This document shows, piece after piece, positions 28,010 through 35,905 of a stretch of DNA of 64,000 nucleotides. A model generated the notes under the pieces. It was not told the DNA's origin and ran no database searches. It saw only the letters and a list, made by a program, of their open reading frames with translations. Origin of the DNA: DASZBX01 sp035943635 (lineage in GTDB: Bacteria; Actinomycetota; Actinomycetes; Streptomycetales; Catenulisporaceae); assembly GCA_035943635.1 (NCBI GenBank), contig DASZBX010000006.1, forward strand, positions 1 to 64,000, given 5' to 3'. Each line of letters starts with the position of its first letter. Positions within the stretch are counted from its first letter, which is position 1. The position numbers were made by a program, and so were the translations under genes.

Positions 28010-28050
28010 CGGCCTGGGCGGACCCGTCGTGCACGGGTCCGCCCAGGCCG
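28010..28050 (-). terminator. strong hairpin terminator
   Basis: An 18-bp perfect stem, CGGCCTGGGCGGACCCGT paired with its complement, and a five-base loop (CGTGC). It lies downstream of the tiny minus-strand gene at 28098 and upstream of the GH15 operon, insulating one from the other. Confidence 0.85.
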
Positions 28051-28097
28051 TGGGACGCTCTATCGCAGTAGAACGTCGTGTTCGTGGGGAACGGGGA

Positions 28098-28172
28098 TCA
28101 GGTGCGTCGCAGCATCATCAGAACGAGGACCACGAGCAGGACCAGCACGACAGTACCCACGCCTATGTACAT
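28098..28172 (-). CDS. 24-residue single-span membrane peptide
   Basis: ATG, then an uninterrupted hydrophobic stretch (VGTVVLVLLVVLVLMML) ending in Arg-Arg-Thr and stop. A GGAG ribosome-binding site lies seven bases upstream of the ATG and a strong terminator 50 bases downstream, so it looks like a real minigene. It resembles the tiny hydrophobic proteins common in actinomycetes and Firmicutes that sit alone between genes. Function unknown. Confidence 0.6.
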   Translation of the reverse strand: MYIGVGTVVLVLLVVLVLMMLRRT

Positions 28173-28411
28173 AATGATCTCCAATTCTGGCTGAGGGGGA
28201 CGCTACGACGTGCGTCGTACGCGCCGACCGGCTCTCGCGCGGTCCGCGAACGCCCGCCGAGTAAGGACGCATCCTGATACGCCTCTGGGCTGCGGTGTCC
28301 CGGGTACTGCGAGAGCTCGTTCGAGAGCACCGTCGCAAGGCCCGGATTCGTTCACCGCTTGCCTGATCAGCTAGTACCCGCCTGGAGAACTCCAAACGGG
28401 GTGTTTTTCGG

Positions 28412-30160
28412 TCACCCCCGCTGGAGCGCCGCGACCAGCGCGATCAGCCCGGTCACGGCGTACGCGACGTAGTCGTTCGCGGAGCCGTTGTGCGCGGCGC
28501 GCAGCAGCCGGACCGGCGCGGGCTCGCGGTGTCGTAGATAGCTGCGGGCGGCGAGCACGGCCAGCACGAGGCTCGCCGCGGTCACGACGAGTTCCTGGAT
28601 AGCGGTGTAGGCGAACGGAATCGACAGCGACGGCAGCGTGCCGGTACCCGACATGACGATGTGGCTGTAGCCGGTCGGGTCGAGCAGTCCGGCGGCGGCC
28701 GGCGCCATGAAGTGGTCCAGCACGTACCGCGGCAGCACGCCGAACAGCACGCAGAACCCGCCGAGCCCGATCATCCCGGTGAGCATGCCGGGCCGCAGCT
28801 TCTCCTGCTGCTCGTACTCGTCCTCGCGGCGGCGGAAGAACGCGAGCCAGGCCGCCCGGCCCAGCGCCGCGATGGTGATCAGCTGGGCCAGCAGCATCAG
28901 GGCGTAGGGGACGTACTGGTGGCTGCTGAGCAGTCCCTGATGGATCAGGCTGAGCGAGACGTAGCCGTTCAGCGGCGGGATTCCGGCGATCGAGGCGCTG
29001 CCCAGGACGAACGCCGCGGTCACCACCGGCCAGCGGGACAGGCCGCCCATCTCGCGCAGCGAGGTCACCCCGGTCCGGTGCACGATCGCGCCGGCGCACA
29101 GGAAGAGCAGGGATTTGAACAGCGCGTGGTTCACCAGGTGGTAGGTCGCCCCGGCCACCCCGGCCGGTGTGCCGGTGGCCAGCCCGATCGTGAGCACGCC
29201 CATCTGGGAGACGGTGTCGTAGGCCAGGAGCCGTTTGAGGTCGTCCTGGGCGAGCGCGAGGACCGCGCCGAGCAGGGCCGAGACCAGCCCGATCACCATC
29301 AGTGCGCCCAGGATCGGCACGTGCGCGGACGGGAAGACCTGGAATGCCAGCCGCCCGATCGCGACCACGCCGAGGTTGACCATCAGCCCGGAGAACAGCG
29401 CGGAGACCGGTCCCGGCGCGGCGGTGTGCGCGTCGGCGAGCCAGCCGTGGAACGGCACCAAACCCGCCTTGGTGCCGAACCCGGCCACCAGCAGTCCGAG
29501 CGCGACCCGGTCGGTGGTGGCCGGGTGCGCCGCGAGGGCGTCGTGCAACTGGGCGAAGCTGAGCGCGCCGTGGTCGGCGTAGAGCAGCCCGGAGCCGATG
29601 AACACGGCGAACCCGGCCAGCGTGGTCAGCATCAGGATCTTGAAGGCCGCTTCCAGGGCGATCGGCCGCTCCAGGTAGAACCCGGTCAGGCCGTAACTGG
29701 CCAGTGCGGCCACCTCGAACCAGACGAACAGGTTGAACAGGTCGGCGGTCAGCGCGGCGCCGACCAGCCCGGCGATCAGCAGCAGGAACAGGCAGGCGTA
29801 GCCGCCGGTCTCCCGCGCGCCCAGGCCGCCGAGTTCGGACAGGGTGTAGACCAGCAGCAGGGTGCCGATCGCGGCCGCGGTGAGCGCGAACACCAGGCCG
29901 AACGGGTCGGCGGCGAACGCGATGCCCAGGATCGTGCCGTGCACCGGCGTCCAGCCGCCCATGAAGTGCACGAGCACCCGGCCGCCGAAGACCGTCGGCG
30001 CCATCAGCAGCAGGACGCCGAGCGAACCGAGCAGCGCCGCCGCGCCGACGGCGAGGGTGAGCCGGGCCGAGAGCCGGGCCAGCAGCGGCGCGGCGACCGC
30101 CCCGGCCAGCGGGATCGCGACGGGCAGCGGCAGTAGCGAGCCGAGCGCGGCCGTACTCAC
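28412..30160 (-). CDS. mrpD: Mrp/Mbh antiporter subunit D (NuoM/N-like)
   Basis: 582 residues with about fourteen membrane helices of the proton-pumping NADH:quinone oxidoreductase family. The key glutamate helix (LFNLFVWFEVAALASYGL) and the TM7-8 region (GTKAGLVPFHGWLADAHTAAPGPVSAL) with its lysine and histidines are intact. It is the last gene of a seven-gene operon, overlapping mrpC by four bases. It provides the main ion channel of the cation/proton antiporter. C-terminal helices after about residue 500 are more variable. Confidence 0.92.
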   Translation of the reverse strand: MSTAALGSLLPLPVAIPLAGAVAAPLLARLSARLTLAVGAAALLGSLGVLLLMAPTVFGGRVLVHFMGGWTPVHGTILGIAFAADPFGLVFALTAAAIGTLLLVYTLSELGGLGARETGGYACLFLLLIAGLVGAALTADLFNLFVWFEVAALASYGLTGFYLERPIALEAAFKILMLTTLAGFAVFIGSGLLYADHGALSFAQLHDALAAHPATTDRVALGLLVAGFGTKAGLVPFHGWLADAHTAAPGPVSALFSGLMVNLGVVAIGRLAFQVFPSAHVPILGALMVIGLVSALLGAVLALAQDDLKRLLAYDTVSQMGVLTIGLATGTPAGVAGATYHLVNHALFKSLLFLCAGAIVHRTGVTSLREMGGLSRWPVVTAAFVLGSASIAGIPPLNGYVSLSLIHQGLLSSHQYVPYALMLLAQLITIAALGRAAWLAFFRRREDEYEQQEKLRPGMLTGMIGLGGFCVLFGVLPRYVLDHFMAPAAAGLLDPTGYSHIVMSGTGTLPSLSIPFAYTAIQELVVTAASLVLAVLAARSYLRHREPAPVRLLRAAHNGSANDYVAYAVTGLIALVAALQRG

Positions 30161-30525
30161 CCGCGCAACTCCCTGAGCTTGTCCGAGTCGAGGGTGCGGT
30201 AGTGCTGGGCGATCCGCACGACCACGGCCAGGAACACGGCCGTGACCGCGACGCCGATCACGATCGCGGTCAGGCAGAAGTTCTGCAGCACCGGGTCGGC
30301 CACGTTGCCGTGGGACAGCTGGGCCGGGCTTTGGCCCGCGGGCGGATTGATCAGGACCGGCGCGGTGGATCCGGAACGGTAGCCGAGCGAGATGAACAGC
30401 AGGTAGCTGGAGCCCTCCATCAGGGACAGGCCCATCACCATCTTGATCAGGTTGCGGCGGGTCAGGATCGTGTAGAGCCCGGCGCAGAACAGGGCTCCGG
30501 CGACCAGGTAGTTGGCCAGGATCAT
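30157..30525 (-). CDS. mrpC: Mrp/Mbh antiporter subunit C (NuoK-like)
   Basis: 122 residues with three membrane helices. NuoK/MnhC features are ILTRRNLIKMVMGLSLMEGS and LTAIVIGVAVTAVFLAVVVRI. The loop between helices 2 and 3 is longer and Gly/Pro-rich (about residues 54-80). ATGA/GTGA overlaps on both sides. Confidence 0.93.
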   Translation of the reverse strand: MILANYLVAGALFCAGLYTILTRRNLIKMVMGLSLMEGSSYLLFISLGYRSGSTAPVLINPPAGQSPAQLSHGNVADPVLQNFCLTAIVIGVAVTAVFLAVVVRIAQHYRTLDSDKLRELRG

Positions 30526-31652
30526 CGGGATCCGCCTTCGTCTTCGTCCTCTGTGTTGCCGGGGTTCTGCTTGTCCGGGGACCAGTCGTGGGTCATCCCG
30601 AGCAGGGCGAACACGACGATGGTCAGGCCGGTGCCCACTTCGACGAGTTCGGCCGCGGAGAACAGCTGGGCCACGCCGCCGGACCGGATCGTGCCCGGCG
30701 GGGCCAGCGGAAGCCAGTTGGCCGAGAAGGAACCCCTGAGCAGCAGGCCGAGCAGTTCGGTGAGGATGATCAGCGCGGCCCCGGCGAGTTCGAGGCCTTC
30801 CAACAGGCCGGGGCGTACCAGCCTGCTGATCCGGCGGTGGCCGAAACCCGCGTACACCAACAGGATCACGCCGAGCATGACCGCGCCGCCGGGGAAGCCG
30901 CCGCCGGGCGAGTAGCCCCAGGCGACCAGGTAGCAGCCGGTCACGGCCAGGATCGGGATCGCGACCCGGACGGCCGTGCGCACGACCACGCCCATCGCCT
31001 CGGCGTATTCGGGGGCCGGGGTGCCGAGCGGGACGTGGTCGGGGGTGGCCGGGCGTTCGTCGGGGACCTCCTCTGATTCCGCGGTCTCGGCGGTGCGGGC
31101 CACCTGCTCCCGGCGGTCGACCGGTTCGGCCGGGTCCACCTCGGACTGCTCGCGTCGGCCCGCGGTGTCCTCGCCGAAGTAGCCGCCGCGCGGCTCGCGC
31201 GACCGGGTCAGCAGGACGACGCTGATCACGGCCGCCAGCAACAGGAACGTCTCGCCGAAGGTGTCGAAGCCGCGGGTGCCGTAGACGACCTCGTTCACCG
31301 GCTCGGTCAGTTTCCAGTCCGGCAGCGAGACGTCCAGCGCGTAGCGGGCGACGGCCGGCAGCGGGGCGTGCTCGCGCGGCAGGCCGAGGAACGCGACGGC
31401 CAGGACGGCGGCGGTTCCGGCGACTAGGAGCGCGCCGATGGAACGGCGGTGGTGGGGTTCGTCCGCGGTGGCGTCGATGTGCGGCGGGACGCGGCCCGGG
31501 CCGGCCGGCGCTGCGGGGCGGGAGCGGATGGTCGGGTCGGGCTTCTTATCGTGCTCTGATTCGTTCTCGTTCTCGTTCTCGTTCTCGCGCTGGCCGGTCG
31601 ATTCGCCTGCGTCTTTGCCTTCGCCCGCCGCTTCGTGCTCAGTCGTCGTCAT
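30522..31652 (-). CDS. mrpB: fused MbhE-MnhB antiporter subunit
   Basis: 376 residues from the ATG at 31652. Low-complexity acidic start (NENENENE), one membrane segment near 70-90, then an MbhE-like part (PVNEVVYGTRGFDTFGETF) with a second helix. A charged linker of about 70 residues follows, then an MnhB domain (YSPGGGFPGGAVMLGVILLV). In Mrp operons the MbhE-like part belongs to the end of MrpA and MnhB is separate; in archaeal Mbh/Mbs complexes they are two small subunits. Here they are one protein. An alternative start at 31697 adds 15 residues but overlaps the previous gene more. Confidence 0.85.
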   Translation of the reverse strand: MTTTEHEAAGEGKDAGESTGQRENENENENESEHDKKPDPTIRSRPAAPAGPGRVPPHIDATADEPHHRRSIGALLVAGTAAVLAVAFLGLPREHAPLPAVARYALDVSLPDWKLTEPVNEVVYGTRGFDTFGETFLLLAAVISVVLLTRSREPRGGYFGEDTAGRREQSEVDPAEPVDRREQVARTAETAESEEVPDERPATPDHVPLGTPAPEYAEAMGVVVRTAVRVAIPILAVTGCYLVAWGYSPGGGFPGGAVMLGVILLVYAGFGHRRISRLVRPGLLEGLELAGAALIILTELLGLLLRGSFSANWLPLAPPGTIRSGGVAQLFSAAELVEVGTGLTIVVFALLGMTHDWSPDKQNPGNTEDEDEGGSR

Positions 31653-31935
31653 GGTCCGGCGGTCCTTCTTCGCCGAGGTCGCCCTCGTCGGTGACATCCG
31701 TGCGGGTCTTGCCGATCGCGACCAGGTACAGCACCGGCAGGGCGATCGCCCCGACGACGACCTCGGAGTGCGCGTCGTCCGGCGCGCCCAGGATCACGAA
31801 GATCAGGGCCAGGAACGTGCCCAGCGCGGACAGCGCCATCACCGCGCCGTTGAGGTTGCGCAGCCGCACGACCAGCAGCGCGCAGGCCAGGATCAGCGCG
31901 AGGACGAGATAGTCCAGCGCCCAGAACAGGGTCAC
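31639..31935 (-). CDS. DUF4040 / MbhD-like antiporter subunit
   Basis: 98 residues from the GTG at 31935. Three helices (DYLVLALILACALLVV, NGAVMALSALGTFLALIFVI, VVVGAIALPVLYLVAIG) and an acidic tail. This is the segment that in a full-length MrpA follows the NuoL-like part; here it is free-standing, as MbhD is in archaeal membrane-bound hydrogenases. It overlaps mrpG (4 bases) and the next gene (14 bases). Confidence 0.88.
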   Translation of the reverse strand: MTLFWALDYLVLALILACALLVVRLRNLNGAVMALSALGTFLALIFVILGAPDDAHSEVVVGAIALPVLYLVAIGKTRTDVTDEGDLGEEGPPDHDDD

Positions 31936-32300
31936 TGCGACTCCTCCCGCCCGACCGCCGGAGCGTCGGCGGCCCGTCGTTCCTCGGCCACCTCGTCCCG
32001 CACGGCTCCCGGCCACATCGCGATGCCCGACTTGTACGCCGCGCGGGCCAGCGCGTGCGAGGCGGCCGGATTGACGATCGCCAGCAGGACCGCGACGAGC
32101 AGGGCCCGGCTCGTGTAACTGCTGACGAACCCCTCGCCGACCACCAGCGCGACCAGGACCGGCAGGGCGCCCATGGTGATGTTCTTCGAAGAACTCTGAA
32201 TCCTGGTGTAGAGGTCTGGCATACGCACGACGCCGAGCGCCCCGGACAGCGAGAAACCGAGGCCTACGACAGCCAGCACGATCACGATGACGGTCTTCAC
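31932..32300 (-). CDS. mrpG: Mrp/Mbh antiporter subunit G
   Basis: 122 residues from the GTG at 32300. Three helices with the MnhG signature GALGVVRMPDLYTRIQSSSK and a following loop and helix. The C-terminal 40 residues are hydrophilic and charged, longer than in most MrpG. Four-base overlaps with mrpF and the DUF4040 gene. Confidence 0.92.
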   Translation of the reverse strand: MKTVIVIVLAVVGLGFSLSGALGVVRMPDLYTRIQSSSKNITMGALPVLVALVVGEGFVSSYTSRALLVAVLLAIVNPAASHALARAAYKSGIAMWPGAVRDEVAEERRAADAPAVGREESQ

Positions 32301-32560
32301 AGCAGTCCCCGTTCCAGGTAGCGCGCCCACAGGATCGTGCCGAGGTAGCTGAACGAGGCCAGCCACAACGAGACGTCGAGATAGATCGTCCGGTCGGCGA
32401 ACGCAGCGAAGAAGAGCACTGCGAGCGTGGCCTGGGTGGACATGGTGTTGAGCGCCACGATCCGGTCGCAGACGGTCGGCCCGATGGCCAGGCGCACGAA
32501 CAGCAGGAGGGTCACGGCCACTTCGGCCAGGGCGACGGCGGCGTAAATGTCCTTGTTCAC
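32297..32560 (-). CDS. mrpF: Mrp/Mbh antiporter subunit F
   Basis: 87 residues, three helices, MnhF signature RLAIGPTVCDRIVALNTMST. The GTG start overlaps the mrpE stop. Small accessory membrane subunit needed for complex assembly in known Mrp systems. Confidence 0.92.
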   Translation of the reverse strand: MNKDIYAAVALAEVAVTLLLFVRLAIGPTVCDRIVALNTMSTQATLAVLFFAAFADRTIYLDVSLWLASFSYLGTILWARYLERGLL

Positions 32561-33123
32561 GTGGCGTCCTTACTCGCGTGGCGTTCTCGGGCGGGATCCG
32601 GCGGCAGGAAGTGCTCGATCGCGCCGTTGACCGCGGCCCGGGCCCGGGCCGGATCGCGGTCGGGCACGTCCACCGCGTGGTACTGCAGGCGGCCGCCGGC
32701 CCGGTCCACGTCCACGAGCTGGTTGTCCACGATCAGGGAACTGACCAGGCCGACGATCGTCAGCCCGGCGGCGGACCGCTGGTCGGTCGGCACGATCACC
32801 ATGCCGCTGCGCAACGGACGGCTCGGCCGCCATACCCGGGCGGCCAGGGAGACGTTCGCGACCACGATCTTGGCCAGGGCCGTCGCGGAAAGCCCGAGCA
32901 GGGCGGCGAGGCGTCGTGGGCGGAGGAGGGACCAGGGTGCGACGACGTCGCCGAGCGGCGCCATGAGGATTGCGATCAGGAGTGAGACCGCCGCGCCGAC
33001 GGTGAGTTGTTCGAGGGTGCGGGTCCAGGTCAGTAGTACCCACACGAGCATGCACCAGCATGCGAGCGGCCCGACGCGCCGCCATCGGGGTCGTCCGGGT
33101 TGCGAGGTCGGCGGCGTCGGCAT
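32557..33123 (-). CDS. mrpE: Mrp/Mbh antiporter subunit E
   Basis: 188 residues and first gene of the operon. Two or three N-terminal helices (LACWCMLVWVLLTW, LTVGAAVSLLIAILM) are followed by the MnhE globular part with GMVIVPTDQRSAAGLTIV and SSLIVDNQLVDVD. All seven genes overlap, so the entire antiporter is translated as a coupled unit. About 155 bases upstream separate it from the HAD gene and must hold the promoter. Confidence 0.9.
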   Translation of the reverse strand: MPTPPTSQPGRPRWRRVGPLACWCMLVWVLLTWTRTLEQLTVGAAVSLLIAILMAPLGDVVAPWSLLRPRRLAALLGLSATALAKIVVANVSLAARVWRPSRPLRSGMVIVPTDQRSAAGLTIVGLVSSLIVDNQLVDVDRAGGRLQYHAVDVPDRDPARARAAVNGAIEHFLPPDPARERHASKDAT

Positions 33124-33277
33124 GTGTCACTTCCTCACGAACGGGGCCCGTACCCGTGCCGGGCGGAGGGCGAGCTCGCCGCGGCGAGCCCTGGGGCACT
33201 CCTGCAATACCCGCGGAGCGAAAACTCAAGCTGCGCATTGCTGCATTCGGGGGACTGCGGCGGCATACCCGCGGATC

Positions 33278-33964
33278 TTAGGCTCCGGCCTTTGCCTCTA
33301 CCTCGGCCAGCAAGCTGTCGTCGAGGTGGGCCAGCAGGGTGGCGACGTCCTCGTAGACCTCTGCCGCGCCCGCCGTCAGGAGTTCGTCGCGGCTGAAGCC
33401 CCCGGACTGGACCGCCAGGCACCGCACACCCGCGCGCGCGGCGGCCTGCACGTCCCACACGGTGTCGCCGACCAGGAACGACCGGGCCGAATCGGCCCCG
33501 ACCTTCTTCAGCGCCTCCGAGACCAGGTCCGGGGCGGGCTTGCTCGTGTCCACGTCGTCGGAATTGGTCGCCGCGGCAATGGCGTCGTCCGCGTCGAGCA
33601 CCTTGCGCAGCACGTCCAGCTCCCGCTGCGACGCCGAACTCGCCAGCACCACGGTCCACCCGCGCGCGGCGCAGGCCCGCAGCAGGTGCGCGGCGCCGGC
33701 GAAGGGCACGAGGCTGGGCCAATAGCGGCCGTAGAGGGCTTGGTGCGCGGCGTCGAGAGTCTCGGTCTCGTCCCTGTCGCGGTCTTCGCCGAGGACGTGA
33801 TCGAGCAGTTGGTCTGTGCCCATCCCGATCGAGCGGTGCACCAACGCCATCGGGACCGTGTGCCCGTTCTGGTGCAAGGCTTCCCACCACGTCACCGTGT
33901 GCAGGTAGTTGCTGTCGATGAGCGTGCCGTCCACGTCGAACAACACCGCGCTCGAGTCCGCCAT
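33278..33964 (-). CDS. HAD-superfamily phosphatase
   Basis: 228 residues, phosphoglycolate-phosphatase-like. Motif I is LFDVDGTLIDSN, motif II is VVLASSAS, motif III Lys is in DTSKPAPDLV, and motif IV is FLVGDTVWDVQAA; all catalytic residues are present. The cap is helical (type C1). Substrate unknown; a small phosphorylated metabolite is likely. Single gene. Confidence 0.92.
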   Translation of the reverse strand: MADSSAVLFDVDGTLIDSNYLHTVTWWEALHQNGHTVPMALVHRSIGMGTDQLLDHVLGEDRDRDETETLDAAHQALYGRYWPSLVPFAGAAHLLRACAARGWTVVLASSASQRELDVLRKVLDADDAIAAATNSDDVDTSKPAPDLVSEALKKVGADSARSFLVGDTVWDVQAAARAGVRCLAVQSGGFSRDELLTAGAAEVYEDVATLLAHLDDSLLAEVEAKAGA

Positions 33965-34043
33965 GATGATGTCCTCCTCCTTCGCGAATCAGCGTCGACG
34001 TCGGGGATGACGTTCGGCGACGACATCGGCGCCGACGGGCCGA

Positions 34044-34604
34044 CTACCGCCGGGTCAGGGTACTGACCAGGGCTGGCATCACCGGCCGGGTGGCCGAACC
34101 GACCGGCTGCCGCAGCTCGTCCGCAGTCCCACCCGGAGCGTCGGCGCCCACGCAGGCCTCGGCGTCGCGGACGGCGTCGTCCACGGACCGGTACGTAGCG
34201 AAGTGCGCAGCCGCCCCGGTACGAGCCAAGAAGTACCGCACCCGAGGCCGCAGCGCAGCCAGCGAAAGCCACCCGCCGCACTCGCGCAGCAAAGCGGCGG
34301 CGTCACGCAGCGCCGCCACGCCTGCCAGATCCACCGAGAACAGCTGCCCGAGGTCCAGCACCACCCGCGATTCCCCCTGAGCGGCCAGGTCGTCGACCAA
34401 CCTCTCCAGGAACGCGGCAGTCTCCCCATTCAGCTCACCGATCAAACTAGCCGTCGGCAACCCGCCCTGAACAGCCAGGCTGGCCTCCAACCGCACCGGC
34501 TCGACCACAGGCTTCGCGACCGGCCGCGCCGCCGCCTTCGAAGCCGCCCCCACGCCCCGCGTCAGCAGCGGCCCGGCCAGGGAGTTCACAGTCATAGTCG
34601 TCAC
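34044..34604 (-). CDS. STAS-domain protein lacking the phospho-serine
   Basis: About 186 residues from a GTG at 34604 with GAGG seven bases before it; an ATG at 34595 is also possible. A 50-residue Ala/Val/Pro-rich lead precedes a STAS domain (about 55-140). Where active antagonists have D-S-S-G, this protein has VDLAGVAALRD, so it cannot be phosphorylated at the usual place and may act as a constitutive binder or a scaffold. Confidence 0.75.
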   Translation of the reverse strand: MTTMTVNSLAGPLLTRGVGAASKAAARPVAKPVVEPVRLEASLAVQGGLPTASLIGELNGETAAFLERLVDDLAAQGESRVVLDLGQLFSVDLAGVAALRDAAALLRECGGWLSLAALRPRVRYFLARTGAAAHFATYRSVDDAVRDAEACVGADAPGGTADELRQPVGSATRPVMPALVSTLTRR

Positions 34605-34788
34605 GTCGCCGCCTCGTTTCGGTCCTGTCGACAAGCACTCTCACGGCGTCCTCACTGTGACCAGTGGTATGGCACGTGACCTCTGTGCGGCCTACAGATA
34701 ACCGAGATCGGCGAACATATGCGTCCAGATCGCAAAATGACTGACGACTCTTACGGAGACCATTCGGCTCCAGGTCACAAGGCTTTGA

Positions 34789-35067
34789 CTAGCGCTTCCG
34801 CCCCTGCTGGGTACGCTGCGGTTCCGCCAGCACGCTCTCCACCACTGCGAGTGGTATGTCGTGCCGGATGAAGCGCAGGTCCTCGTAGATCTCGCGAGGG
34901 CTCCATTTCGGGTGTTCGGTTGCAGCTCGAATAATCACCTCACGCACAGCTTCGGTCGGCTCGGGTACCCCTTCAGGTGCCGGTCGGCGACCGCGCAAAG
35001 GGGGGTCTATGGGATTGCCGGTGAAATCGCCGTAGATCAAGAAGGCCTCCGCAAGTGGGCGTTGCAC
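34789..35067 (-). CDS. hypothetical protein, 92 aa
   Basis: A small charged cytosolic protein. The second half, with WSPREIYEDLRFIRHDIPLA, could fold as a short helical DNA- or protein-binding domain. No domain name can be given. It ends in a basic tail (TQQGRKR). It lies just upstream of the conflict island on the opposite strand. Confidence 0.5.
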   Translation of the reverse strand: MQRPLAEAFLIYGDFTGNPIDPPLRGRRPAPEGVPEPTEAVREVIIRAATEHPKWSPREIYEDLRFIRHDIPLAVVESVLAEPQRTQQGRKR

Positions 35068-35272
35068 TTCGAGGCTATGAACATTCCGTCGTGCGGGTCC
35101 ATGACAGGTGTGGCAGATCCCTGACCAGTCGAGTCGGGAATCTGCCGAACGTCGTCAAACCTCGCTGATCGCAGACGGGGGATGTCTAGACTGAGACCCG
35201 CTCGAGATCGCCGGGCCGGACGGTCGCCGCCTGCGCTTCGTGCGCGGACCCGGATGGGAGCTCGAACCAGCG

Positions 35273-35905
35273 GTGGCCCTGCACCTGGCGATCGTCGATC
35301 CCCTGCCGGTTTTCCGGCACGGGATGCGAGCGGTCCTGTCAGCTGCCGGCTATACCGTGGATGTACCGGACGATGTAGCGCTCTGGGCTCATGAACGCCA
35401 AAACTGCCTGGTGCTGCTCAGCTTGTGCGTCGGCCGTGACTGGGAAGTGCTGGCGCAACTGTGCACCGGTGGAGCGGGCCGGCTGATCATCGCACTCGTC
35501 GACGATGGCTCCGGGCTGCTCGGAGCGCGGGCTGTGCGGACCGGCGCGCACTCGGTGCTGCCCCGTTCGGTGTCCACCGGCTCGCTGGAGCGCGCGGTCG
35601 CCGCCACCCTCGACGGCGAGGCCGTGATGCCCGCCGCGGTGGCCCAGGTACTCGCTGACGGCGTTCGTCCGGGCTCGGAGCCGGCCGGCGGGCCGGCCCT
35701 GTCCCCGGAGCAGCTCTCCTGGTTGCGGCGGTTGGCCGAAGGCTCGACGGTGGCGCGGCTGGCCGGTGAGGCCGGATATTCGGAGCGGGCCATGTTCCGG
35801 CTTCTCCAGACGCTCTACCGGAAGCTCGGGGCGCGCAACCGGATCGAGGCCGTCTTGCGGGCGCAGGAGTTGGGCTGGCTGCGCGACGGCGCGGTCCCTA
35901 GGTGA
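35273..35905 (+). CDS. LuxR-type regulator with degenerate receiver
   Basis: About 210 residues (GTG at 35273; 35240 is an alternative). The N-terminal domain begins like a receiver (LHLAIVDPLPVFRHGMRAVL) but has no clear phospho-Asp where expected. The C-terminal domain is a LuxR/GerE-like helix-turn-helix (LSPEQLSWLRRLAEGSTVAR to LYRKLGARNRIEAV). Its last eight bases overlap the end of the convergent STAND gene. This tail-to-tail position suggests, but does not prove, that it regulates that system. Confidence 0.82.
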   Translation: MALHLAIVDPLPVFRHGMRAVLSAAGYTVDVPDDVALWAHERQNCLVLLSLCVGRDWEVLAQLCTGGAGRLIIALVDDGSGLLGARAVRTGAHSVLPRSVSTGSLERAVAATLDGEAVMPAAVAQVLADGVRPGSEPAGGPALSPEQLSWLRRLAEGSTVARLAGEAGYSERAMFRLLQTLYRKLGARNRIEAVLRAQELGWLRDGAVPR

